DNA of 64,000 nt from Rhodococcus jostii RHA1 (GTDB lineage: Bacteria; Actinomycetota; Actinomycetes; Mycobacteriales; Mycobacteriaceae): positions 5,956,501 through 6,020,500 of the forward strand of contig NC_008268.1 in the NCBI RefSeq assembly GCF_000014565.1, in the 5' to 3' direction. Below the pieces are notes generated by a model that did no database searches, had not been told where the DNA came from, and saw only the letters and a list, made by a program, of their open reading frames with translations. Below are positions 8,477 through 16,612 of the stretch, piece after piece. Positions within the stretch are counted from its first letter, which is position 1, and every line of letters begins with the position of its first letter. The position numbers and the translations under genes are program-made.

Positions 8477-8481
8477 AGTCA
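8460..8481. promoter_or_regulatory. HxlR-type operator site 1 over the MFS start codon
   Basis: TGACTAT (8460-8466) and ATAGTCA (8475-8481) form a perfect inverted repeat with an 8-base gap. It covers the MFS start codon and the expected transcription start. The same motif recurs at 8494-8515 and at 10237-10258. Confidence 0.7.
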
Positions 8482-8493
8482 GCAGGCTACACC

Positions 8494-8515
8494 TGACTAT
8501 GGCGAAGGAAAGTCA
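8494..8515. promoter_or_regulatory. HxlR-type operator site 2 upstream of the MFS -10 box
   Basis: TGACTAT (8494-8500) and AAAGTCA (8509-8515) are separated by 8 bases. The flanks extend the symmetry to CACCTGACT/AAGTCAGGTG. Its centre is 34 bases from that of site 1, and the presumed MFS -10 box lies between the two sites. It is also about 70 bases upstream of the divergent molybdopterin operon. Confidence 0.7.
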
Positions 8516-8583
8516 GGTGTGACCGACGCCTCGGATCGACGGTTTGCGCTGCGAAGACCCCCGCGGCGGTCCTAACGTGAGGC

Positions 8584-9183
8584 ATGGCTGTTCTGACCCC
8601 CGGCTTCCACGGCAGACCTCGCAGCGAGCACTCACTTCCGCCCGGGCAGTACGAGGTCGGCGATTTCCCGGTCCTCTCGGCAGGACCGACGCCCCGCGTC
8701 CCGACCGAGACGTGGACGTTGACCGTGACGGACGAGACCGGCCGGCGCCACGAGTGGTCGTGGGCCGAATTCACGAAGCTCCCGCAGGATCGGCCGACGG
8801 TCGACCTCCACTGCGTCACGCGATGGTCGAAGTTCGGAACCTCGTGGAAGGGCGTCTCCCTCGACACCCTGTTCGCGGGCGTCGAGACGTCCGCAGGATT
8901 CGTCCTCGTCGGCTGCGACGGCGGCTACACCACCAACCTTCCCGTCTCCGACATCCTCGGCGGCAAGGCGTGGATCGTGCACACTTACGAGGGCGCGCCA
9001 CTCGCGCCGGTGCACGGGGGTCCGGCTCGCCTGCTCGTGCCCCATCTCTACCTGTGGAAGTCCGCGAAGTGGGTTCGGACGATCCAGCTCGTCACCCAGG
9101 ACGTCCCTGGATTCTGGGAACAACTCGGGTACCACGATCGCGGCGACCCGTGGCGGGAGCAGAGGTACCAGGGTGACCAGTGA
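8584..9183 (+). CDS. Molybdopterin-dependent oxidoreductase (sulfite oxidase/MsrP-like fold)
   Basis: At 199 residues this is the single-domain form of the sulfite oxidase family: the Moco domain only, without heme or dimerisation domains. The Cys of DLHCVTRWSKFGTSWKG is the expected Mo ligand, and GGYTTNLPVSD, VHGGPARLLVPHLYLWKSAKWV and the C-terminal FWEQLGYHDRGDPW are typical family segments. No Tat or Sec signal is present, so it is predicted to be cytoplasmic, unlike periplasmic MsrP. TAACGT at 8573-8578 sits 5 bases before the ATG. The stop overlaps the following flavoprotein gene by 11 bases, so that protein is the likely electron partner. The substrate is unknown. Confidence 0.85.
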   Translation: MAVLTPGFHGRPRSEHSLPPGQYEVGDFPVLSAGPTPRVPTETWTLTVTDETGRRHEWSWAEFTKLPQDRPTVDLHCVTRWSKFGTSWKGVSLDTLFAGVETSAGFVLVGCDGGYTTNLPVSDILGGKAWIVHTYEGAPLAPVHGGPARLLVPHLYLWKSAKWVRTIQLVTQDVPGFWEQLGYHDRGDPWREQRYQGDQ

Positions 9184-9940
9184 ACTTCTGGGCCGCGCCG
9201 TGCTCAGCTGGCGAGTGGCGGAACTCGTCGAGTCGTGGCCCGAGACGGCGAGCGCGCGGGCCCTGGTCCTCGAGGTCCCGGACTGGCCTGGGCATCGCGC
9301 CGGGCAGCACGTCGATCTCCGCCTGACCGGTCCCGACGGATACACCACCGAACGGAGCTACTCGCTGGCGTCGCCGGCCGAGCGTTCACCGGACGGGTGG
9401 CGACTGCAGTTGGTCGTCCAGCGGGTGGCGGACGGCGAGGTGTCTCCGTATCTCACCGACGTGTTCGCCCCGGGCAGTCTGATCGAGGTGCGCGGACCGA
9501 TCGGTGGCTGGTTCGTGTGGTCGCCGCGCGAGGGTGGCGGCGCGCCGGTGCTCCTCGTCGCGGGTGGGTCGGGGATCGTGCCACTGATGTCGATGATTCG
9601 CGAGCGCCGGTTCCGCCACGACCGCACGCCGTTCCGGCTCGTGTACTCCCTCCGGACGCGGGCCGACGAATTGTTCGCGGACGAGCTGAACAGGCCCGGG
9701 AGCGGCGACGGGGGAGTCGAGACGTTCGTTCTCCACACCCGCGAGGACTCGCCGCGGCGCCCGGCCGGTCGGATCACTGCCGCCGATCTCGCGGCGTGGG
9801 GATGGCCCGCGGACTTCGCGCCGCGCTGCTTCGTGTGCGGGCCCACCGGATTCGTCGAGGAGGCGGCTCGCCTGCTGCTCTCGCTCGGGCACTCGCCGGA
9901 CGACATCAAGACCGAGCGGTTCGGTCCCTCGGGGCCGTGA
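9173..9940 (+). CDS. Ferredoxin reductase-type FAD/NAD(P)H oxidoreductase
   Basis: The 255-residue protein has the two FNR-fold domains. The FAD domain carries RSYSLAS (RxYS motif), and the NAD(P) domain has VAGGSGIVPLMSM and ends with CFVCGPTGFVEEA. It has no 2Fe-2S or globin extension. It would pass electrons from NAD(P)H to a partner, and the overlapping Moco oxidoreductase gene is the obvious candidate. The GTG start at 9173 has GGAGCAGAGG upstream and gives an 11-base overlap consistent with translational coupling. The middle gene of a three-gene operon, it is followed by the DUF6510-like gene after 19 bases. Confidence 0.88.
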   Translation: MTSELLGRAVLSWRVAELVESWPETASARALVLEVPDWPGHRAGQHVDLRLTGPDGYTTERSYSLASPAERSPDGWRLQLVVQRVADGEVSPYLTDVFAPGSLIEVRGPIGGWFVWSPREGGGAPVLLVAGGSGIVPLMSMIRERRFRHDRTPFRLVYSLRTRADELFADELNRPGSGDGGVETFVLHTREDSPRRPAGRITAADLAAWGWPADFAPRCFVCGPTGFVEEAARLLLSLGHSPDDIKTERFGPSGP

Positions 9941-9959
9941 CCGGAGGAAGGAATTGTCG

Positions 9960-10232
9960 ATGAGTACGTTGCAGGGCAACGACTTCGAGGACGGGAACGT
10001 TCTCGGCGGGCCGTTCGCGGAGATCTTCGTTCACGACCTCACCGCGGCGACCGGACAGTGCCGGTTCTGCGGTCTCGACGGGCCGATGGCGGCCGTGCAC
10101 GTCTATACGCGTGCGCCCGGTGTCGTCGTGCGGTGCCCGGGGTGTCAGGAGGTGCTGCTGCGGCTGGTGTCGACTCCGCGTGGGCTCGAACTCGACGCCA
10201 GCGGGCTGTCGCACCTGTCCTGGAAGTTGTAG
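9960..10232 (+). CDS. Small zinc-ribbon protein (DUF6510-like)
   Basis: This 90-residue protein contains two CxxC knuckles, CRFC near residue 38 and CPGC near residue 61, spaced as in a zinc ribbon. Such proteins are repeatedly found beside this Moco oxidoreductase/FAD reductase pair in actinobacteria, as far as I recall, and are labelled DUF6510. The ATG at 9960 follows a strong GGAGGAAGG Shine-Dalgarno; an alternative TTG at 9954 is less likely. Its role could be assembly, electron transfer or metal delivery for the oxidoreductase, but nothing in the sequence proves any of these. Confidence 0.8.
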   Translation: MSTLQGNDFEDGNVLGGPFAEIFVHDLTAATGQCRFCGLDGPMAAVHVYTRAPGVVVRCPGCQEVLLRLVSTPRGLELDASGLSHLSWKL

Positions 10233-10236
10233 CTGC

Positions 10237-10258
10237 TGACTATGGAATTTGAAAGTCA
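10237..10258. promoter_or_regulatory. HxlR-type operator site 3 in the regulator's own promoter
   Basis: TGACTAT (10237-10243) and AAAGTCA (10252-10258) have the same 8-base gap as the two MFS sites, and flanking GC extends the arms. TATGCT (10261-10266) is a candidate -10 box 7 bases before the ATG at 10274, so the operator covers the -35 region. This predicts autoregulation. Confidence 0.7.
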
Positions 10259-10273
10259 GCTATGCTGAGGTGT

Positions 10274-10777
10274 ATGGACGCGGCACGGTTGGACGGCTTT
10301 CTGGCAGATCGCGACACCTGGCGGGCGACGCACTGCTCCATCGGCAAGGCGATGGACGTGATCGGCACGCGTTCGGCCGTCCTGATCCTGCGCGAGGCCT
10401 ACTACGGCACCACGCGATTCGACGACTTCGCGAAACGGGTCGGCATCACCGAGGCCGTGGCGGCGTCCCGGCTGCGTGAACTGACGGCCGAGGGCCTGTT
10501 CGAGCGGCAACCCTACAAGGAGCCCGGGCAGCGCACCCGCTACGAATACGTGCTCACCGAGAAGGGGCGCGACCTCCTGCCCGCCGTGCTCGCGCTGATG
10601 CAGTGGGGCGACAAGTACCTCCAGGGCAAGCACGGTGCGCCGATCGGGATGCGGGACGATGCAACCGGCGAAGCCGTGCGCGTCGAGGTCCGCAGCCCCG
10701 ACCGCGAGGTGCCGTTGGCGGAACTGCGGCTGACCCCCAACTTCACCGAAGAGGATGCGCGCCGGTCCCGCCCGTGA
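10274..10777 (+). CDS. HxlR-family winged-helix regulator of the exporter/oxidoreductase cassette
   Basis: The 167-residue protein has the HxlR signature: CSIGKAMDVIGTRSAVLILREAYYGTTRFDDFAKRVGITEAV, where the early Cys and the GxRW/S-like start of helix 2 are typical, then SRLRELTAEGLFERQPY and YVLTEKGRDLLPAVLAL. HxlR proteins bind inverted repeats as dimers and often respond to aldehydes, quinones or other reactive electrophiles. Three copies of one operator motif in the cassette (two at the MFS promoter, one here) point to this protein as their regulator. The ATG at 10274 is preferred to 10262, which overlaps the -10 box. Its TGA stop lies inside the palindrome at 10771. Confidence 0.9.
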   Translation: MDAARLDGFLADRDTWRATHCSIGKAMDVIGTRSAVLILREAYYGTTRFDDFAKRVGITEAVAASRLRELTAEGLFERQPYKEPGQRTRYEYVLTEKGRDLLPAVLALMQWGDKYLQGKHGAPIGMRDDATGEAVRVEVRSPDREVPLAELRLTPNFTEEDARRSRP

Positions 10778-10816
10778 GTACTTGTCAACCGCGGGCGGTT
10801 GACAAGTACTCACGGG
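10771..10816. repeat. 46-bp palindrome, copy B of the GTGAGTACTTGTCAACC family
   Basis: Twenty-two-base arms (10771-10792 and 10795-10816) pair perfectly around GG. The inner 40 bases equal copy A at 7059-7098. The HxlR stop codon (TGA 10775-10777) is inside the left arm, and the stop of the leftward M50 protease gene begins right after the right arm. It probably works as a bidirectional terminator between convergent genes and marks the right end of the cassette. Confidence 0.88.
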
Positions 10817-11590
10817 TCAGAGCCAGAAGCGCATCAGGTAGTTGCCGTACTGCGCGTAGATCTCCGGCACCCCGGACAGTTCGAACAGCCGGTAGATGAC
10901 GTCGAAGAACACCACGTTGATCGACGGCACGAACAGCAGCGCCACGAGGATCAGGAGGCCGTACGGCTTGAACTGGTCGACGGACCTGCGGGTGCGCGGC
11001 GGGAGGAACGGTTCGAGCGCGGCGTACCCGTCGAGTCCGGGGACCGGCAGGAGATTGAGTACGGTGGCCATCACCTGCAGGAACGCGAGAAAGCTCAGTC
11101 CCGTCCAGAACACCTGGTGGTCGCCGCCCAGCCCGAACCAGCGGATCACGGCGAGCAGGACGATCGCGGACACCAGGTTCACGGCGGGTCCGGCGAGCGA
11201 CACCCGCGCCTGCACCTTCGGCGAGAACAGTCCGGTGCGCAGGTACACGGCGCCGCCGGGCAGCCCGATCCCGCCGAGCGCAATGAACAGCACCGGCAGA
11301 CCGATCGACAGCAGCGGGTGGCTGTACTTCAACGGGTTGAGCGTCAGGTAGCCGCGTACCTCGACGTCGGTGTCGCCGTGCCGCCGCGCGGTGTACGCGT
11401 GCGCGAACTCGTGCAGGCAGAGCGTCACCACCCATCCCGCGACCACCAGCAGGAACACCCCGACGTGGCCGAGCACCGACTCCAGTTCGGCGCGCCACGC
11501 GAGAACGCCGCCGGCGACCGCGACAGCGACGACCAGAAGGAACACCGGGCTGGGACGGACCGCGGTGGTCCGCGCCCTGGGCAGGCTCAT
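10817..11590 (-). CDS. Site-2 protease-family (M50) membrane metalloprotease (Rv0359-like)
   Basis: The 257-residue protein has about six membrane helices. The zinc-binding HEFAH (HExxH) is in a helix, WVVTLCLHEFAHAYTARRHGD, and the third ligand is in NLLPVPGLDGY (LDG motif), both typical of the short FtsH-independent M50B/rhomboid-like S2P subgroup. It would cut transmembrane substrates within the membrane. The ATG at 11590 overlaps the stop of the upstream gene (ATGA), so the two are translationally coupled, as Rv0358-Rv0359 are adjacent in M. tuberculosis. Substrates cannot be read from the sequence. Confidence 0.88.
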   Translation of the reverse strand: MSLPRARTTAVRPSPVFLLVVAVAVAGGVLAWRAELESVLGHVGVFLLVVAGWVVTLCLHEFAHAYTARRHGDTDVEVRGYLTLNPLKYSHPLLSIGLPVLFIALGGIGLPGGAVYLRTGLFSPKVQARVSLAGPAVNLVSAIVLLAVIRWFGLGGDHQVFWTGLSFLAFLQVMATVLNLLPVPGLDGYAALEPFLPPRTRRSVDQFKPYGLLILVALLFVPSINVVFFDVIYRLFELSGVPEIYAQYGNYLMRFWL

Positions 11591-12252
11591 CGGACCAGCA
11601 ACCACTCTTGATCGTGCCGGTAGAACGTCGAACGCTTGACCTCGCGCGGGTTCGGCACGCCGTCCCGGTTCAGCGCCGCCGCGGGCGACCCGAGTTGCAC
11701 GGCGCGACCCTCGACCCAGCGGCGGGGCAGCCAGCGCCTGCGAGGCTCGACCGACGCCCGCAGACCGGGCATCCGTGGGGTCGGGGCGACGTTCATGCTC
11801 GGCGTCGTCCCCGAGAACAGCCGGGTGTCGTCGACGTAGGCCTCGCCGACGAGCGGACCCCCGTCCGGACCCGTGACGGTGGCGCACCCGACGAGCGCGA
11901 TCCCCGCGTCGTCGCGGATGAGGGGGACCGGCCTGGCCGTCCCCTTCAGCGCGGTGCGGGCGCCGCGGGCACCGGAGGACAGGTGGTAGGCATCGGTCGC
12001 CTCCGAACGATGCTCCGCGACGTACGCGAGTTCGATGTGCAGGCGATCGGTGCGCATCAACCGGGTCAGGGTGGCCGCGAAGGCGGCGTCGCTGCCCACC
12101 ACGATCAGTCGCGGATCCACGACGACCTGAAGTTTGGAGAAGACCTCGTCGAAGTCGTCCTTGTCCGGGACGGCAGGTGCGCTCGAGGTCGAAATGGAGC
12201 CCAGAGGCAGGGGAAGCGGCACGTCGCCGCAAATGAGCACTACGGGGGTCAA
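11587..12252 (-). CDS. Conserved actinobacterial protein (Rv0358-like)
   Basis: This 221-residue protein starts LTPVVLICGDVPLPL and has a mixed alpha/beta look with several hydrophobic strands (RLIVVGSDAAFAATL, GIALVGCATVTG), but no recognised motif. I favour the TTG at 12252 because GAGGAG lies 5 bases upstream; an ATG at 12309 would place the start in a less conserved Gly/Arg-rich region. It overlaps the M50 protease gene by 4 bases and sits between that gene and purA, matching Rv0358 in M. tuberculosis. The function is unknown; coupling suggests a role with the membrane protease, which is inference. Confidence 0.75.
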   Translation of the reverse strand: MTPVVLICGDVPLPLPLGSISTSSAPAVPDKDDFDEVFSKLQVVVDPRLIVVGSDAAFAATLTRLMRTDRLHIELAYVAEHRSEATDAYHLSSGARGARTALKGTARPVPLIRDDAGIALVGCATVTGPDGGPLVGEAYVDDTRLFSGTTPSMNVAPTPRMPGLRASVEPRRRWLPRRWVEGRAVQLGSPAAALNRDGVPNPREVKRSTFYRHDQEWLLVR

Positions 12253-12377
12253 CGCCACTCCTCGCCCGGATGTCCCGCCGCGATTTCCGCAGCTTCCCTT
12301 TCGGATCATCCTAGTGGCACGCCCGAGATGGCCTCCCCAGCCGTACTGCGGGGTCTGTTCTCCGTGCCCTCGGCTAG

Positions 12378-13748
<1,371 letters not shown>

Positions 13749-13760
13749 CCTGCTCGCCCG

Positions 13761-13813
13761 TCGCCGAATGTGACATCGGTTCAGGTGAATTGAACCGATG
13801 CGACATTCGGCGA
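13761..13813 (+). terminator. Long hairpin behind purA
   Basis: Arms of 23 bases (13761-13783 and 13791-13813, outer core TCGCCGAATGT/ACATTCGGCGA) pair with two mismatches around a 7-base loop. It begins 13 bases after the purA stop codon. Because it lies over the ATG at 13798, it argues that the next gene starts later, at 13834. Confidence 0.7.
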
Positions 13814-13833
13814 TCCGCGATACATTCGAGCCG

Positions 13834-14265
13834 ATGATCAGGACTGTCGAAGCGAGTACCCGGGCACCGGCCGGCCGGTGGTACGACAGCTTCCATGCAG
13901 CGGCCGCCGTCCTGGAGGCATTCGGGTACGACTCGTCGGACGCCGGCAGGTGTGTGGCGGTGGTGTCGACGGATCTCGGTGTCTGGGTGTTCGAGGGCGA
14001 CCCGCGGTCGACGGTCGACGCGTTCGTTCACGCCGTGGGGCGGGCGATCGTCGCCGGCGGGCAGGCGTTCGTGCTGGGATGCGCCGGGGTGACCGGGGTC
14101 GATCAGCGGGTCGTCCGGACCCTCCGGGTTCCCGACGGCGACAGGATGGCGGCGGCCGCGGCGCTGGCGCGTGAACTCGTCGACGACCCGCAGCCTCTGA
14201 TCAGAACAGCACCGGGTCGTCGAAACCCGGAGTGTGTTCGAGGGCCAGCAGCTCGCGCTTGGTGA
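13834..14265 (+). CDS. Hypothetical protein overlapping the 3' end of ogt
   Basis: This 143-residue product is not recognised. The middle (about 15-110) has alternating strands and helices (RCVAVVSTDLGVWVFEGD, AFVHAVGRAIVAGGQAFVLGCAG) and resembles small alpha/beta proteins. The last 20 or so residues lie in the 65-base overlap with the leftward ogt gene and are basic and unstructured in look, suggesting the original stop was lost. The start is set after the purA terminator; the ATG at 13798 is inside that hairpin. No function is proposed. Confidence 0.5.
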   Translation: MIRTVEASTRAPAGRWYDSFHAAAAVLEAFGYDSSDAGRCVAVVSTDLGVWVFEGDPRSTVDAFVHAVGRAIVAGGQAFVLGCAGVTGVDQRVVRTLRVPDGDRMAAAAALARELVDDPQPLIRTAPGRRNPECVRGPAARAW

Positions 14266-14737
14266 GGGTGCCGCCGCCGGCGGAGAAGCCGCCCACCTGC
14301 CCGCCTGCGGCGAGGACGCGATGGCACGGGATCACGATCGGCAGCGGGTTGCGGCCGAGGGCCTGACCGACGGCCTGCGCGGCCCCCGGCTTGCCGAGTT
14401 CCGCCGCGATGTCGCCGTAGGTGAGTGTGGTGCCCGGGTCGATCGCGCGTGCGATGTCGTAGACGGTGCAGTCGAATTCGGGGACTCCCTCGAAGTCGAG
14501 GTCGATCCACCGCAGATCGTCGAGTGCGCCGCCCAGATGTTCGCGTATCCCGTCGATGGCCCGCTGGACCGGTGCAGGCGGCTGGTGCTCCACCGCATCC
14601 GGGAAGCAGTGTTCGAGACGCTGCCGGGTGGATTCGGGTGAACCTTCGGGCAATTGCACACCCACGATCCCGGCGGCCCGCCATGCGATGGCGCAGGTGC
14701 CGAGGGCCGTGTCGAACAGGGCGATTCCTGTGGTCAC
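14201..14737 (-). CDS. ogt: Methylated-DNA--protein-cysteine methyltransferase
   Basis: This 178-residue suicide enzyme removes alkyl groups from O6-alkylguanine in DNA. The active-site motif IPCHRVL with the acceptor Cys is present near residue 140, preceded by TLTYGDIAAELGKPGAAQAVGQALGRNPLPIV (recognition helix with the Arg finger region) and followed by GGFSAGGGTLTKRELLALE. The N-terminal beta domain is short, as in Ogt rather than in Ada. The GTG at 14737 is chosen because CATACT lies 6 bases upstream as a possible -10 box, giving a leaderless mRNA. It is divergent from phoD with an 89-base spacer. Confidence 0.93.
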   Translation of the reverse strand: MTTGIALFDTALGTCAIAWRAAGIVGVQLPEGSPESTRQRLEHCFPDAVEHQPPAPVQRAIDGIREHLGGALDDLRWIDLDFEGVPEFDCTVYDIARAIDPGTTLTYGDIAAELGKPGAAQAVGQALGRNPLPIVIPCHRVLAAGGQVGGFSAGGGTLTKRELLALEHTPGFDDPVLF

Positions 14738-14826
14738 CAATCCAGTATGCCTCCCACATCTGACGTTCACCTTCCGTTGACCACGGTTGGACATCCTCGA
14801 AGCTCGCCGACCGAGGAGATGTTTTC

Positions 14827-16365
14827 GTGTATCTGTCCCGCCGTACCCTGCTCCGCTCCACCGCACTCGGGTTGCTGGCCGTGCCCGCTGCCGCGTGCTC
14901 CGACTCCGGCAGCACGGGTCCGGCGCTGGTCCGTGAACGACCCACCCTGACGCATGGTGTCGCGACCGGGGACGTGCGGGCCGACGGTGCGCTCGTCTGG
15001 GCGAGGTCCGACCGTCCCGCCACGATGATCGTGGAGACCTCGGCCACCGAGTCCTTCACCGACCCGGTGCGATTCGAGGGTGGACTGCTCACCCCGGACA
15101 CGGACGGCACCGGACGGCTGCGTGTGACCGGACTACCCGCCGGGCAGAAGGTGCACTACCGGGTGACCCTCGAAGGTGACGACGGCGCCACCTCGGAGGC
15201 GGTGACGGGTGTCTTCCGTACCGCTCCGAGCGCCGCAGGCGACGTCCGGTTGCAGTGGTCCGGGGATACGGCGGGTCAGGGATACGGCATCAACCCGGAC
15301 GTCGGAGGAATGCGGATCTTCGACACGATGGCGGCGCGCGACCCGCACCTGTTCCTGCACTCGGGCGACGTCGTGTACGCCGACGGTCCGCTGAAGGAGT
15401 CCGTCACGCTGCCGGACGGACGCGTGTGGCGGAACACGGTCAGCGAGGCGAAGAGCGCGGTCGCGCAGACGTTGGACCAGTACCGCGGCCAGTACGCGTA
15501 CAACCTCACCGACGACAACTACCGCAGGTTCAATTCCTCTGTGGCGCAGATCGTTCAGTGGGACGATCACGAGACCGTCAACAACTGGTACCCCGGTGAG
15601 GTCCTCGACCTCGACGCGTACACGGAGAAGAGCGTGGACGTGCTGGCGCAGAGGGCATTCCAGGCGTACCACGAGTGGCTGCCGGTGGAGCCGGCCGACG
15701 GGGTCGACGGTCGCGTGTACCGCAAGATCGGGTACGGCCCACTGCTCGACGTGTTCGTCCTCGACATGCGCACCTACAAGGACGCGAACGGGGTCAACAC
15801 CGGTGCGGCCGGGCAGATTCTCGGTGCGGCCCAGAAGGACTGGCTGATCCGGGAACTCGGTGCGTCGACGGCGACGTGGAAGATCATCGCCAACGACCTC
15901 CCGCTCGGCGTTGTGGTCCCGGACGGCGACACCGCGTTCGAGGGCGTCGCGAACGGGGAGCCCGGTCAGCCGTCGGGCCGGGAATCCGAGATCGCCCAGG
16001 TGCTGTCGGCGATCAAGGCGGGACGGATCACCGGGACGGTGTGGCTCACCGCGGACGTGCACTACACCGCCGCGCACCGGTACTCGCCCGACCGCGCCGC
16101 ATACAAGGATTTCGACGAGTTCTGGGAGTTCGTCTCCGGTCCACTCAACGCGGGCGGCTTCGGTCCCAACGACCTCGACGCCACGTTCGGCCCCGAGGCC
16201 GTGTTCGTGCACGCGCCGCCCGCACCCAACTCGTCGCCGCTCGACGGATACCAGCACTTCGGTGAGGTGTTCATCGACGGGCAGACGTCGGAGTTGCGGG
16301 TGGACCTCCTCGACGCGGCCGGGACGGTGCTGTTCAGTCAACTGCTGCCGCCGCCGGTGCGCTGA
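14827..16365 (+). CDS. phoD: PhoD-like alkaline phosphatase/phosphodiesterase, Tat lipoprotein
   Basis: The 512-residue protein belongs to the PhoD family, which hydrolyses phosphate monoesters and diesters outside the cell using a Ca/Fe centre. The N-terminus has a twin-arginine motif (SRRTLLR) and a lipobox-like PAAAC near residue 24, so the mature enzyme is probably a lipid-anchored Tat substrate. Family segments seen are HGVATGDV, GDVVYADGPL, QIVQWDDHETVNNWYP (metal and substrate residues), FVLDMRTYKD and WLTADVHYTAAH. GAGGAG lies upstream of the GTG start. An N-terminal Fn3-like PhoD_N domain precedes the catalytic domain. Phosphate limitation is the usual inducer of this family; no Pho box was identified. 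Confidence 0.93.
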   Translation: MYLSRRTLLRSTALGLLAVPAAACSDSGSTGPALVRERPTLTHGVATGDVRADGALVWARSDRPATMIVETSATESFTDPVRFEGGLLTPDTDGTGRLRVTGLPAGQKVHYRVTLEGDDGATSEAVTGVFRTAPSAAGDVRLQWSGDTAGQGYGINPDVGGMRIFDTMAARDPHLFLHSGDVVYADGPLKESVTLPDGRVWRNTVSEAKSAVAQTLDQYRGQYAYNLTDDNYRRFNSSVAQIVQWDDHETVNNWYPGEVLDLDAYTEKSVDVLAQRAFQAYHEWLPVEPADGVDGRVYRKIGYGPLLDVFVLDMRTYKDANGVNTGAAGQILGAAQKDWLIRELGASTATWKIIANDLPLGVVVPDGDTAFEGVANGEPGQPSGRESEIAQVLSAIKAGRITGTVWLTADVHYTAAHRYSPDRAAYKDFDEFWEFVSGPLNAGGFGPNDLDATFGPEAVFVHAPPAPNSSPLDGYQHFGEVFIDGQTSELRVDLLDAAGTVLFSQLLPPPVR

Positions 16366-16550
16366 TCGTCTGAAGAAGGCCAGTGCGGATCTTCTGGACT
16401 GCTCGACTGGTCGGGAAAGATCCCACCGAGTGGGGCGCCGATGCGGAACTGCTCCAGGCGAAACAAGCCCGTACCTCCCTCTTTGGGGTCGTAGTGCGCG
16501 ACCGCTGCGGCCAGGAGGGCCATGCATGCGAGGGTGATCAGTGTCGTCAT
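16338..16550 (-). CDS. Small predicted membrane protein
   Basis: This ORF gives 70 residues: one N-terminal membrane helix (TTLITLACMALLAAAVAHY) and a short cytoplasmic or extracytoplasmic tail with DPKEGGTGLFRLEQFRIGAPLGGIFPD. The helix-tail layout and composition look real, while the overlapping plus-strand frame does not look like a protein. It overlaps the last 28 bases of phoD tail-to-tail and lies in the otherwise empty 248-base stretch before the MocR gene. No strong ribosome site is visible. The function is unknown. Confidence 0.5.
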   Translation of the reverse strand: MTTLITLACMALLAAAVAHYDPKEGGTGLFRLEQFRIGAPLGGIFPDQSSSPEDPHWPSSDDQRTGGGSS

Positions 16551-16612
16551 GGATTCGAGCTTCGCCAGAACTGGCTTTGAGTTGAATAGCCAAGAGGTTG
16601 ATACTGGACTGC

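Noticed and set aside
9173..9183. Possible frameshift between the Moco oxidoreductase and the FAD reductase
   Set aside because: Both proteins have complete ends and a ribosome site precedes the GTG; an 11-base coupled overlap explains it.
7059..10816. Composite transposon flanked by inverted repeats
   Set aside because: The repeats are self-palindromic hairpins, with no transposase or target duplication; treated as terminator-like repeats of uncertain mobility.
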